Assembly: GCA_902775485.1 (NCBI GenBank)
Contig: CACYMJ010000017.1
Location: 1 to 40,633 of the forward strand
Length of the DNA stretch: 40,633 bases
Direction of reading: 5' to 3'
Origin: an uncultured Lachnospiraceae bacterium
Lineage (GTDB): Bacteria > Bacillota > Clostridia > Lachnospirales > Lachnospiraceae
In this document: positions 1 through 7,513 of the stretch, piece by piece
Layout: each line of letters starts with the position of its first letter
Position numbering within the stretch: position 1 is the stretch's first letter
Position numbers and translations under genes: made by a program
Notes under the pieces: model-generated
What the model saw: the letters and a program-made list of their open reading frames with translations, nothing else
Told to the model about the DNA's origin: nothing
The model's database searches: none

Positions 1-2
1 CG

Positions 3-89
3 GAGGTTGTTTATTCCCGCAAGTGGAATAAGGGTGAAGATGGAAGCGGAGTGCTGGAAAAAGATGGTATTTTGATCGTGAGGAAATAA
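3..89 (+). CDS. C-terminal tail of an unidentified protein (partial)
   Basis: An open frame enters from the left edge and gives 28 residues before TAA at 87-89. The residues are polar and charged with a plausible protein composition (tail ...KDGILIVRK), and the other two forward frames either stop early or look less protein-like. The gene ends about 8 bases before the probable left end of the IS element, so the element may have inserted just downstream of it. The family cannot be recognised from so short a piece. The frame is directly visible; that it is a real gene is inference. Confidence 0.35.
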   Translation, partial: EVVYSRKWNKGEDGSGVLEKDGILIVRK

Positions 90-96
90 CATTAGA

Positions 97-745
97 GGGG
101 CTGGTCTGTCTATGAAATAGTCAATAAAACAAAAACCGAGCTTCGAAAAGCCCAGCATTTGCTGTAAAATTTGTTTATGCTACTAAACAAAATCTTACAA
201 GGAGATTATACTGTATCTTCCTTGTATCATCAAATCAAACTTCCGCTCGACATAGAGATTTCTATCTCATCCGATGATCCGGTACGCCTGGTTAGTGCAT
301 TTGTGGAGGAAATGAATCTTTCTGATCTATATGGGACTTATGACAGAACCAGAAAGAATCAGGCCACACCGCGTCAGATGCTTAAGATTGTCATCTATGC
401 AGCAATGAACAGAATCTATTCAAGTCGTGATATTGAGTCTGCCTGCAAGAGAGACATCAATTTCATGTACCTTCTGGACGGAGCGCCTGCTCCTGACCAT
501 TCCACCATCGCAAGATTTATATCAATTCATCTCTCACAGTGCGCCAAGCAGATCATGGCACAGGTAGGAACCATACTGCTGGAACTTGGTGAGATTTCAG
601 GCGAAAACATCTTCATTGACGGAACCAAGATAGAGTCAGTAGCCAACAAGTATACCTTTGTATGGAAGAAAGCTGTATCAAAAAACATGATAAAGCTGAC
701 TGAAAAGATATGTGTTTTCTGTGCCGAATGTGAAGAACTCTATGC
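97..745 (+). mobile_element. Truncated IS1182-family insertion sequence
   Basis: The stretch beginning GGGGCTGGTCTGTC at 97 sits where the terminal inverted repeat of an IS1182-type element would be, about 80 bases upstream of the transposase start. No reverse complement of that end is found downstream, so the right end is missing. The transposase homology fades near 740-745, which I take as the deletion junction. The left boundary is inferred from position and the G-rich start, not from a matched repeat pair. Confidence 0.5.
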
Positions 746-773
746 TTATTTATGTATTGGAATTATTAAATAA
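177..773 (+). pseudogene. IS1182-family transposase, 3'-truncated
   Basis: The reading frame can begin at TTG 171 or ATG 177; ATG is preferred. It encodes about 198 residues, whereas IS1182-family DDE transposases are usually around 450-550. The N-terminal DUF772-type region is intact: the stretch with ...TPRQMLKIVIYAAMNRIYSSRDIE and the APDHSTIARF motif near residues 105-120 are typical. The first catalytic-core Asp is probably in FIDGTKIES near residue 150. After ...VFCAECEEL the family-like sequence stops and an unrelated hydrophobic tail leads to TAA. The remaining catalytic residues and the C-terminal half are absent, so the protein should be inactive. It is a relic of an insertion beside a second decayed feature, the split tRNA-like sequence downstream. 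Confidence 0.85.
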
Positions 774-892
774 AGAAGAGATTTAGTCATTGATGAGTAT
801 AGAACCTTGTGTTATAAGTTAATAAGAGTTATAATAGAAGCCACTTAAGAATACAATCGGTGAATAGTGGCTTGATAATTTAATCGATTATT

Positions 893-1025
893 GCAGGCGG
901 CTAAGAGGATTAAGTTGGGGTTTGGTCCAGACTTGGTCCAAACAGACCGGAGAATGCTCGCAACCTCCTTTCTTTACTGGGTTTAATGGGTATCGGGCAC
1001 GAGGGTTCGAATCCCTCCGTCTGCG
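893..1025 (+). other. Disrupted tRNA-like sequence, possible integration-site remnant
   Basis: The gap 774-1121 has no convincing gene. Within it, 1001-1017 forms a perfect T arm (GAGGG, loop TTCGAAT, CCCTC), followed directly by CGTCTGC (1018-1024) and a discriminator-like G at 1025. The heptamer GCAGGCG at 893-899 pairs with CGTCTGC over all seven positions with one G-T wobble, as a tRNA acceptor stem would. The distance, 133 bases, is too long for a normal tRNA, and I cannot fit D and anticodon arms between them. No CCA is encoded. Read on the minus strand it gives an RRRDSNPR-containing frame, a signature of spurious ORFs called over tRNA 3' ends. It could be a tRNA split by foreign DNA or the residue of a site-specific integration; coincidence is not excluded. 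Confidence 0.4.
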
Positions 1026-1030
1026 TATTT

Positions 1031-1051
1031 GTCCCGATCTTTGATCGGGAC
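1031..1051. terminator. Perfect 9-bp hairpin after the tRNA-like sequence
   Basis: GTCCCGATC and GATCGGGAC form a perfect 9-bp stem around a TTT loop, 5 bases after the tRNA-like 3' end. There is no following T run, so intrinsic termination is doubtful. A second small palindrome, CCGCTTGAGCGG, lies at 1062-1073. The position fits a tRNA trailer or the end of the minus-strand operon. Confidence 0.4.
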
Positions 1052-1096
1052 AGGCCGAGCGCCGCTTGAGCGGAGTATATCCGGCCAAAGATGATA

Positions 1097-1148
1097 AACC
1101 TTCATTGGAAACCTTGATTTTTCAAGCAATTCCGGTGAAGGTTTTTTT
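1097..1148 (+). terminator. Possible plus-strand terminator overlapping the MATE stop codon
   Basis: AACCTTCA (1097-1104) pairs with TGAAGGTT (1136-1143), which runs into a T tract on the plus strand. The loop is long (about 31 bases) but contains its own small CTTGA/TCAAG stem. It would stop plus-strand transcription arriving from the decayed region before it opposes the MATE operon. The long loop makes the call weak. Confidence 0.35.
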
Positions 1149-2909
1149 GTTAAGCCTTATGGAAAGAACATTTAGGCCCAGAATGTTTTGATAATACATC
1201 TCAGAGGCGATACTCGATACCAGACGGATCCCTATGTTCTTTGTCACATCCTCCTGATCCATCATCTGACGTCTCTGCTCTATATTAAAGGGAACACAGT
1301 CGTCTTTCAGTGAAAGGATCAAAGTATCGGGTTTGCAGGATATGGATACATTTACATTATGTTTCTTACTGTCGGCAGAAAAACCGTGCTTTATGACATT
1401 ACCGGCCATTTCCTCAAGAAAAAGACTTGCAAAGAATGCCCGCCGTCTGTCAACTCCTTTTTCCTGACAGAACTCCTGCAGTTTACCTGAAACAGCCATA
1501 ACACTGTCCATGTCATGCAGAGCGATATCAAGCCGGTAAAACAAAGGAACACCGAAGTCCTTTGGTACAGACATAAGTTCATCGATACTCTTTGGAAAGT
1601 GTTTATTAAATATACATGCGTAGATAAGAACAAAGACAGGAGCTATGAATCCATTCAGCACATTTGCCGTATATACTCCGGACACTCCCATTTTTCCGAT
1701 GAGCAGCGTGGAAAACATAACAACACCCACCACTCCGTCAAGGAATGCGAGAATATGAACCTGTACATGTCTGTCGGATGCCTGCCAATAGCAGGAGAAG
1801 TGGGTAACAATGATAGCAAGCGGCATACAGAACGGCAGGATACGAAATCCCATCACTGTCATCATATATACGGGATCTGACGGGTCCCTGTAATACAGTC
1901 TCGTAAGAGGTTCTGCCAGCAGCATGATGGCAACAGCCATTGCAGTCAGAACAGGAATGAAATTGAATAGAGCTACACGCATGGTATCCGTCAGTGATTT
2001 GCGGTCTTCCTCTCCTACGCTGACACTCATTAACATACGGGATACTACGACCATACCGTTCGGTATGGCCCAGAATAACGAAAGGAAGGAATTCGCCGCC
2101 GTAAATGCCGATATACCCACTGCTCCCACATTTGTAAGGATCAGAGAGTTCACTATCACACCCCTGAGGGCATTGTAAGCATTTCCGACTGCACCCGGTG
2201 CGCCTATCTTTATCATATTTACGGCCTCATGCCAGTTGATTCCCTTAATGCTAAAATGCATTGGGGTGTCCTTTTTCATAAAATAAGGCACCTGTATCAA
2301 AAAGTAAGCCCAAAGGCCGATAGCCGAAGCAAGAGCAAGCCCCAGTGCCTCCAGTCCCATGACACCCACAAACAGATAATTCAACAGGAAATTCAATACT
2401 ATATAGATCAAACTTGCCGTTGTTGTTATCCTGCCTTTATTATCCAGTGAAAGAAATGCAGACAACTGACTTCCGAGTATCAGTGGGATGATACCTACCG
2501 CCTGACCCAAAACATACAGGGTGATCATATGGCTGATGACCGGATCATCGGCAACCGGGTTAAGACTTCCTATCATTCCGAATGCAATATGTCCTGCTGT
2601 CACAACAATTGCAAGGATCCCCGAGACAGCTATATTAAGCGAAAATACATTCTGTATACCGGCCTGATCATTTCTTCCGATGTATTCTCCGCACAGGATA
2701 GTTGCACCGCCGACCAGCATAGAGGTGACTGCCACCAGAGCAAGACTTACGGGGGAATACAGTCCCACTGCTGTCATTGCCTTGACACCGACGAAATTTC
2801 CCGCAAAAAGACTTGATATTATGCCGTTTATCATTCCTACGGATGCCAGCAGGATCTGTACAGGCAGCAGTTTGAACATTACTTTCTGAGTTAGCTTAGC
2901 TTCTCTCAT
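1122..2909 (-). CDS. MATE transporter fused to a C-terminal RsbW-like ATPase domain
   Basis: The product has 595 residues. Residues 1 to about 440 form a twelve-helix MATE/polysaccharide-exporter fold, probably a cation-coupled exporter in the cytoplasmic membrane; typical MATE proteins are about 450 residues, so some 150 are extra. The extra part, about 460-595, resembles the GHKL ATPase of anti-sigma kinases (RsbW/SpoIIAB). It has an N box, FLEEMAGNVIKHGF (E499, E500, N504, H508), a nucleotide-binding LKDDCVPFN segment, and a late NIGIRLV motif. ATG 2909 has AGGTGA six bases upstream. It follows the glycosyltransferase gene by 22 bases and is the last gene of its operon. A second copy of the architecture lies at 7510-9231. 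Substrate unknown. The ATPase may be a regulatory kinase or nucleotide sensor controlling transport; that is inference. Confidence 0.85.
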   Translation of the reverse strand: MREAKLTQKVMFKLLPVQILLASVGMINGIISSLFAGNFVGVKAMTAVGLYSPVSLALVAVTSMLVGGATILCGEYIGRNDQAGIQNVFSLNIAVSGILAIVVTAGHIAFGMIGSLNPVADDPVISHMITLYVLGQAVGIIPLILGSQLSAFLSLDNKGRITTTASLIYIVLNFLLNYLFVGVMGLEALGLALASAIGLWAYFLIQVPYFMKKDTPMHFSIKGINWHEAVNMIKIGAPGAVGNAYNALRGVIVNSLILTNVGAVGISAFTAANSFLSLFWAIPNGMVVVSRMLMSVSVGEEDRKSLTDTMRVALFNFIPVLTAMAVAIMLLAEPLTRLYYRDPSDPVYMMTVMGFRILPFCMPLAIIVTHFSCYWQASDRHVQVHILAFLDGVVGVVMFSTLLIGKMGVSGVYTANVLNGFIAPVFVLIYACIFNKHFPKSIDELMSVPKDFGVPLFYRLDIALHDMDSVMAVSGKLQEFCQEKGVDRRRAFFASLFLEEMAGNVIKHGFSADSKKHNVNVSISCKPDTLILSLKDDCVPFNIEQRRQMMDQEDVTKNIGIRLVSSIASEMYYQNILGLNVLSIRLNKKTFTGIA

Positions 2910-2931
2910 TTTAATTCACCTATCCGGTTTA

Positions 2932-3957
2932 TTAATCTCTTTCATAACAAAGGAACGGAAAGGTCGGAAGCTTTATCTCGTCCTCCGGTAGTTCTCCTGC
3001 AAAGAATTTCATGCCCCGCTGTACCGGCTCAGAATAAAATGACTGATATTTGTATGCACGTTCCATATAACTGTCGATCACAGGACGGCACTCCAGTCTC
3101 TCTTTTTCATCAGCTTCCAGATAAAACAGAATTGTGTGGAAAATATGACGTTCACTGTGTGTGATCATAAGCTTTCTGTCCTCGTCCGACAGCTCCGTCT
3201 GCTCAATAAAATCAATGAGCTTCAAATAAACACATTTATATCCCAGTACTGAATCCATGAGCTTTTTGCTGTACATGACAGAATTCCGGCGCAGCCTTCT
3301 CTCCAAGAGTATCTCACTTATCTGCTCGATCTTTTCTGCATAGTACTGGGTGAAAAATCCGAAATGCTCATCTTCATGAATGACTCCTTCCGGAAAACGT
3401 ACGCCGCATTTTTCCAAAAAGCCTCTGTTATACAGCCTGCGCCATGCGGCAACCGGGTACTCGTTTTTTGTGGTCTCATAAAATTTTATGAGGCTTTCAC
3501 GTCCGTTCATTACCACACCCGTATCGGAACGTATAATGAATTCATCCTTGTGCGACACCACATCTCCTGCAAGGAGCGGATCTGAAGAGAATACCTCTGC
3601 AGAAAAAAACAGTATATCGAGGCCTTTAGAGGTTGCTTCATCAACAAGGAACTGCATAGCATTCTTTTTTAACCTGTCGTCGCTGTCAAGGAAATGTACA
3701 TAATCGCCTTTGGCTATATCCAAACCCGCATTTCTGGCAACAGAAGCTCCCTGGTTCTTTTGATGTATGACCTTTACCCTGTCCGGATACTTTCTGCCAT
3801 ATTCGTCAGCCAGAGCTTCGGAGCCGTCATCCGAGCCGTCATCCACCAAAATGGCTTCAACTTCCGGCAGTGTCTGTGTCAAAACCGAATCGATACATTC
3901 TTTAAGATAATCGACAACATTATAAAAAGGTATTATCACACTTACTCTTATCTGCAC
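2932..3957 (-). CDS. Family 2 glycosyltransferase
   Basis: The protein has 341 residues and starts at GTG 3957, with AAGGAGGG about 9 bases upstream. The N-terminal 110 residues are a GT-A fold of family GT2: SVIIPFYNVVDYLKECIDSV near residues 6-25, VDDGSDDGS near 38-46, the NQGASVARNAGL sugar-nucleotide segment, and the DXD-like DSDD near 91-94 that binds the metal and nucleotide sugar. The C-terminal half is a variable acceptor domain with no membrane segment. It probably transfers a sugar from UDP- or dTDP-sugar to a cell-surface glycan or glycolipid. It lies 29 bases after the Fe-S/thioredoxin gene and 22 before the MATE-ATPase gene, so it is co-transcribed. That context raises the possibility that the downstream MATE-like protein exports a glycosylated product. 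Donor and acceptor are unknown. Confidence 0.85.
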   Translation of the reverse strand: MQIRVSVIIPFYNVVDYLKECIDSVLTQTLPEVEAILVDDGSDDGSEALADEYGRKYPDRVKVIHQKNQGASVARNAGLDIAKGDYVHFLDSDDRLKKNAMQFLVDEATSKGLDILFFSAEVFSSDPLLAGDVVSHKDEFIIRSDTGVVMNGRESLIKFYETTKNEYPVAAWRRLYNRGFLEKCGVRFPEGVIHEDEHFGFFTQYYAEKIEQISEILLERRLRRNSVMYSKKLMDSVLGYKCVYLKLIDFIEQTELSDEDRKLMITHSERHIFHTILFYLEADEKERLECRPVIDSYMERAYKYQSFYSEPVQRGMKFFAGELPEDEIKLPTFPFLCYERD

Positions 3958-3986
3958 TTAATATTACCCTCCTTAGTATTATCTGC

Positions 3987-5894
3987 TTATTTGGCGTTTT
4001 CCAAATATTCCTTCATTCTTTCTTTATACTCTGCGGGATGAGCCCCAAGAATAGGGTTACCTATAAGTTTTCCCCTGCTGTCCACGAAATAAGTGGTGGG
4101 TGTTCCGACTGACTCGAGCACATCGTCATATCCTTCCCATGCACACAGGTTGGTGTAGGTTACGCCGGTATCCTTAACGACAGCTTGTGCTTCATCAAGG
4201 TATTTCATGTTGCTTACCCATACATCGTCAACGATCCCGATGATGGCACCGCCTTTGGCCTGAAATTCTTTGTTTAATTCTTCCAGTTCCGGCATCTCTT
4301 CGATACAGGGGCCGCAGGTTGTTGCCCAGATGTTTATCATGGTCACTTTATTCTGAGAGAACAGAGCTTCGGATGTTACCGGATTTCCGTTAAGATCTAT
4401 GGTTTCAAAAGAAAGATCAGTACCTTCTTCCGTGCCGGTCCAGACCTTGGGAGTATAATATTTCAGACTGCTGATGATCTCATCGGAGGCATCATAGAAT
4501 GCATTGTATTCTTCCATGCTTTCTTTTCTGATATCGTCTGACCTGGGGTCATCTTTTGTCATCCAGACATAACCGTTTTCCTGATGGATCATCTTAAGTA
4601 TAAGGACGGACTGTCTGTCCTCCTCGGAAATCGTGCCATACATCTTTTCCAATGTGGCGAGCATTTTTTCCTTTGCGGCCTCTTCGGAACCGACATCCTT
4701 TACGCATACGATCGTAAAAGAGTGTCCGGCATGAAGCTGAACGGATCCCTGCTCGATCGAAGCGGCATATTCGTCCCTTGGTATGTCGTAATATACAGGC
4801 CAGCCCACCATGACACCGCTGTCATAATCCAAGTCGCCGAGATCTGTTACATCAACAAAACCATTTGAAAAATTCATGTTTTCCGGCAGATCAAAACCGA
4901 ACCCCACTCCTTCGCAGTAATATGTACTATCGCTGCCGGTGGTTATGTCATTGTCCTTTTTGCCGTAGCTTATAAAAGCAAAACACAGGCACATCACCAG
5001 AAGTACAGTACCTATAACCGGTAATACGCCGCCCGGAATTTTTTTGTCCCTTATCCCCATGGAAAGCGCATTTTTCGGACAGGCGTTTATACACTCCCTG
5101 CACCGGATACACTCCGCGCTGTTGGGAGTCTTACAGGGATTTACGTTCATCTTGCAGGTTTTTGCACAGAGTCCGCAGTTTACGCATGCATTCTCATCCA
5201 CGTGCATTTTAACCAGGCTTACTTTTTGGAACAGACCGTAAAATGCACCGAGCGGACAGATGTATTTACAGAAAGGCCGGTAGATGAAAACCGAAGACAG
5301 AATGCAAATGATCAGCAACAGAAATTTCCATCTGAACAGCCATCCCAAGCCCGCGCGCATCGCATCATTAAGAAGTACCAACGGGATGCCGCCCTCGAGT
5401 GTACCGACAGGACAGATGTACTTACAGAAGAATGGTTCGCCGACACCTAATTTTGACCGTACGAAAAACGGAAGTGCAAATACCATTACAAACAGTACGG
5501 CGTATTTTAGGTAACGCAGGGGTTTATCGATCTTATCGGGTATCTTAAGCTTTGGTGTTGGGATTTTATACAGCAGTTCCTGGATAAGGCCGAAAAGGCA
5601 CAGCCATCCGCAGACGAACCGTCCCACTAATAGTCCGATAAGAGCAAGGTATCCGACAACATAAAACGCAAATTTTCTCTGCCGGGCATCAAAAACAGCC
5701 TGCATGGAGCCGATGGGACAGGAGCCCAGGGCACCCGGACAGGAATAGCAGTTCATGCCGGGAACACATATCTTTTTAAGGTCGCCTTTGTAAATGGACG
5801 GACCACCGGGCAGAAATCCTTGTACATATGCGTTCGTAAGGATTCCCCATCCGGCCTGTACGCATTTTCTGAGCGCACCCGGTTTTCTAGCCAA
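3987..5894 (-). CDS. Membrane polyferredoxin fused to a TlpA-like thioredoxin
   Basis: The product has 635 residues. The first 300 resemble NapH/CcoG-type 4Fe-4S proteins: several membrane helices, cysteine-rich segments (CPGMNCYSCPGALGSCPIG; FCKYICPVG; FCKYICPLG), then two 4Fe-4S motifs (CVNCGLCAKTC; CIRCRECINACPKNA). A further helix near 290-310 precedes an extracytoplasmic region of unknown fold to about 490. The last 140 residues are a TlpA/ResA thioredoxin with WATTCGPC (C527, C530) and a cis-Pro-type GTPTTYF. One chain could therefore carry electrons across the membrane and reduce disulfides or methionine sulfoxide repair partners outside the cell. The start is TTG 5894 with GGAG about ten bases upstream, overlapping the microprotein gene by 8 bases, which suggests translational coupling. 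Electron direction and partner are inferred. Confidence 0.85.
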   Translation of the reverse strand: MARKPGALRKCVQAGWGILTNAYVQGFLPGGPSIYKGDLKKICVPGMNCYSCPGALGSCPIGSMQAVFDARQRKFAFYVVGYLALIGLLVGRFVCGWLCLFGLIQELLYKIPTPKLKIPDKIDKPLRYLKYAVLFVMVFALPFFVRSKLGVGEPFFCKYICPVGTLEGGIPLVLLNDAMRAGLGWLFRWKFLLLIICILSSVFIYRPFCKYICPLGAFYGLFQKVSLVKMHVDENACVNCGLCAKTCKMNVNPCKTPNSAECIRCRECINACPKNALSMGIRDKKIPGGVLPVIGTVLLVMCLCFAFISYGKKDNDITTGSDSTYYCEGVGFGFDLPENMNFSNGFVDVTDLGDLDYDSGVMVGWPVYYDIPRDEYAASIEQGSVQLHAGHSFTIVCVKDVGSEEAAKEKMLATLEKMYGTISEEDRQSVLILKMIHQENGYVWMTKDDPRSDDIRKESMEEYNAFYDASDEIISSLKYYTPKVWTGTEEGTDLSFETIDLNGNPVTSEALFSQNKVTMINIWATTCGPCIEEMPELEELNKEFQAKGGAIIGIVDDVWVSNMKYLDEAQAVVKDTGVTYTNLCAWEGYDDVLESVGTPTTYFVDSRGKLIGNPILGAHPAEYKERMKEYLENAK

Positions 5895-6033
5895 GACCGA
5901 TACACTCCATACAGATATTTACGGCCTTCGTCAGGACCGTATCTACCTCTTGACGATAGATGCCGAACGCCATACATGCTATCGCAGCGAGGATCAGAAC
6001 GATTGTTACCCAAATCGGAATTGTCCGTTTCAT
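5887..6033 (-). CDS. CD1871A-family CXXC microprotein
   Basis: A 48-residue protein begins at ATG 6033 with AAAGGA upstream. Residues 7-26 are one hydrophobic helix, followed by a short polar segment and a C-terminal ICMECIGLG with C41 and C44. This layout (one anchor, then CXXC-IGLG at the very end) matches what is annotated as the CD1871A family, a tiny protein regularly found directly before a 4Fe-4S/thioredoxin gene in Clostridia. Its stop TAG at 5889-5887 overlaps the start of the fusion gene. It probably relays electrons or metal for the neighbouring redox protein; no function has been shown that I know of. It is short enough to be missed by automated calling. Confidence 0.8.
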   Translation of the reverse strand: MKRTIPIWVTIVLILAAIACMAFGIYRQEVDTVLTKAVNICMECIGLG

Positions 6034-6118
6034 TGTTTTTTCCTTTCAGGTTTCAGCCGGCCGCTGTTTGTCTGAAGATTGAAGTTACTGAAAATTCTAA
6101 CACAGATAACTGACAAAG

Positions 6119-7513
6119 TCACATTTTCCCACGCAATGCTTTGTCAAAGCTTAGGTCTAAGAAGCTTCTTGGAAAGTGCCCGCAGTTTTTCCACGCAAGA
6201 GCCAGGTTAAAGAGCAACAGCAGGACTTCAGATACGGGCTGCGCAAACCAGATACCGTTTATGCCGACAGTGTTTCCCAGAAAGAGCATAAGAACGGAAT
6301 AGAGCAATACTTCCATCAGATAGTTTAAGTGGGCATATTTTAAAAGGCCCACGGTCTCATACAGGCTGCTGAATGCATTGTTCATCAGGTAGAAGATAAA
6401 GTGCAGGCCGTATATGAACATGAGTTTCAGAGCAATAGTAAAGACCTCACTGCCGTCGCTTTCATTAACAAAGAATTTCAGAATAGGCCATGCCGTAAGC
6501 ATCAGGACAATACCGCCGGATATGGCGATCCTGATAATACTTTTGGCAACAGTACTGACATAGGCATGATATTTCCCGGCATCACGGCTTCCGTATGCGG
6601 TGCCTATTGTCACTAGAACCGCGTAAAAAACTACTGTTTGGAGCAATTCGCCATATTCCACACCATCGCGAAGCGTTATTGCAGCAAGGGCATCTCTGCT
6701 GCCAACGCGCAATACAAGGTTGTTTCGCAAAGCAAATGTTATGACACTGTAAATCCAGCAAAGCAGTTCCGGAAAACCTGTTTTCAGAGAATCCCTCACA
6801 CCTTCAAATCTTGTCATGGGACGGATATCGTAAAACATGGATTCGGTATTTTTTGTACTGATGCGCAGATACAGCAGGATAACAAAGTCTGAGATTATAA
6901 GGCCGAGAAGATAACCGCTCCAGATGCCGGCCATGGTAGGAAAAGAGTCCGAAACAACAGATGTTGTGATTATCTGGACAGCTATGGATATAATACCGAG
7001 GATCAGGGCATTTTTACGCTTTTGATTAAAGATCAGATTGGTCAGAAGGATCATGAGTATACAGAAGAAGGGACCGGCCAGGGAACCTGTAAGGAGAGCT
7101 TCTGTACTTTGACTTCTTAAATGAGCATATTCATCTGCAGCACCCAGAACTGTGATCAGGGGATAGTGGAATGCCCAGCATACCAGTGCGAATGCTGACA
7201 TAATTAAAAATCCCCAGGTAAGACCCGAACATAAATGTATTCGGGCGGACCTTTGATCACCGGTACTTACATCTCTGGCGCAGACGGCCTGTATTCCGGC
7301 AACAACCCAGGCCATTAATGCCATTATCACCGTGATGAGAGGATAGGATATTCCAAAGGCCGCGAGTCCGTCGCTGCCAAGATGCTTTGATATATAGTAA
7401 TCCAGCAGAACTTCCTGCAGGGATTGGACTATGTCTGCGACCAGCATAAAACGAAGAGCTTTATAGAAGATTTTTCTGATGGGTTTTTCCTGATATTCCG
7501 GTGCCATGGTCAT
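6119..7513 (-). CDS. MATE-family transporter without extra domain
   Basis: The protein has 464 residues, the normal MATE length, with about twelve hydrophobic segments and the paired-repeat fold (N-terminal DYYISKHLGSDGLAAFGISYPL and a second half beginning near residue 240). It ends right after the last helix and lacks the ATPase domain of its neighbour. Its ATG at 7513 overlaps the stop of the upstream MATE-ATPase gene by 4 bases (ATGA), so the two are translationally coupled and may act together, perhaps as a heteromer in which only one partner carries the ATPase. Substrate unknown. The next gene downstream, the CXXC microprotein, follows after an 85-base gap. Confidence 0.85.
   Translation of the reverse strand: MTMAPEYQEKPIRKIFYKALRFMLVADIVQSLQEVLLDYYISKHLGSDGLAAFGISYPLITVIMALMAWVVAGIQAVCARDVSTGDQRSARIHLCSGLTWGFLIMSAFALVCWAFHYPLITVLGAADEYAHLRSQSTEALLTGSLAGPFFCILMILLTNLIFNQKRKNALILGIISIAVQIITTSVVSDSFPTMAGIWSGYLLGLIISDFVILLYLRISTKNTESMFYDIRPMTRFEGVRDSLKTGFPELLCWIYSVITFALRNNLVLRVGSRDALAAITLRDGVEYGELLQTVVFYAVLVTIGTAYGSRDAGKYHAYVSTVAKSIIRIAISGGIVLMLTAWPILKFFVNESDGSEVFTIALKLMFIYGLHFIFYLMNNAFSSLYETVGLLKYAHLNYLMEVLLYSVLMLFLGNTVGINGIWFAQPVSEVLLLLFNLALAWKNCGHFPRSFLDLSFDKALRGKM

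Noticed and set aside
888-1088. A 66-residue minus-strand frame containing RRRDSNPR
   Set aside because: It reads through the T arm and hairpins of the tRNA-like sequence; this residue string is a known artefact of calling proteins over tRNA 3' ends.
5753-6013. An 86-residue minus-strand frame overlapping the microprotein
   Set aside because: It is a shifted frame over the CXXC microprotein and the start of the Fe-S fusion, with no ribosome binding site or family resemblance.
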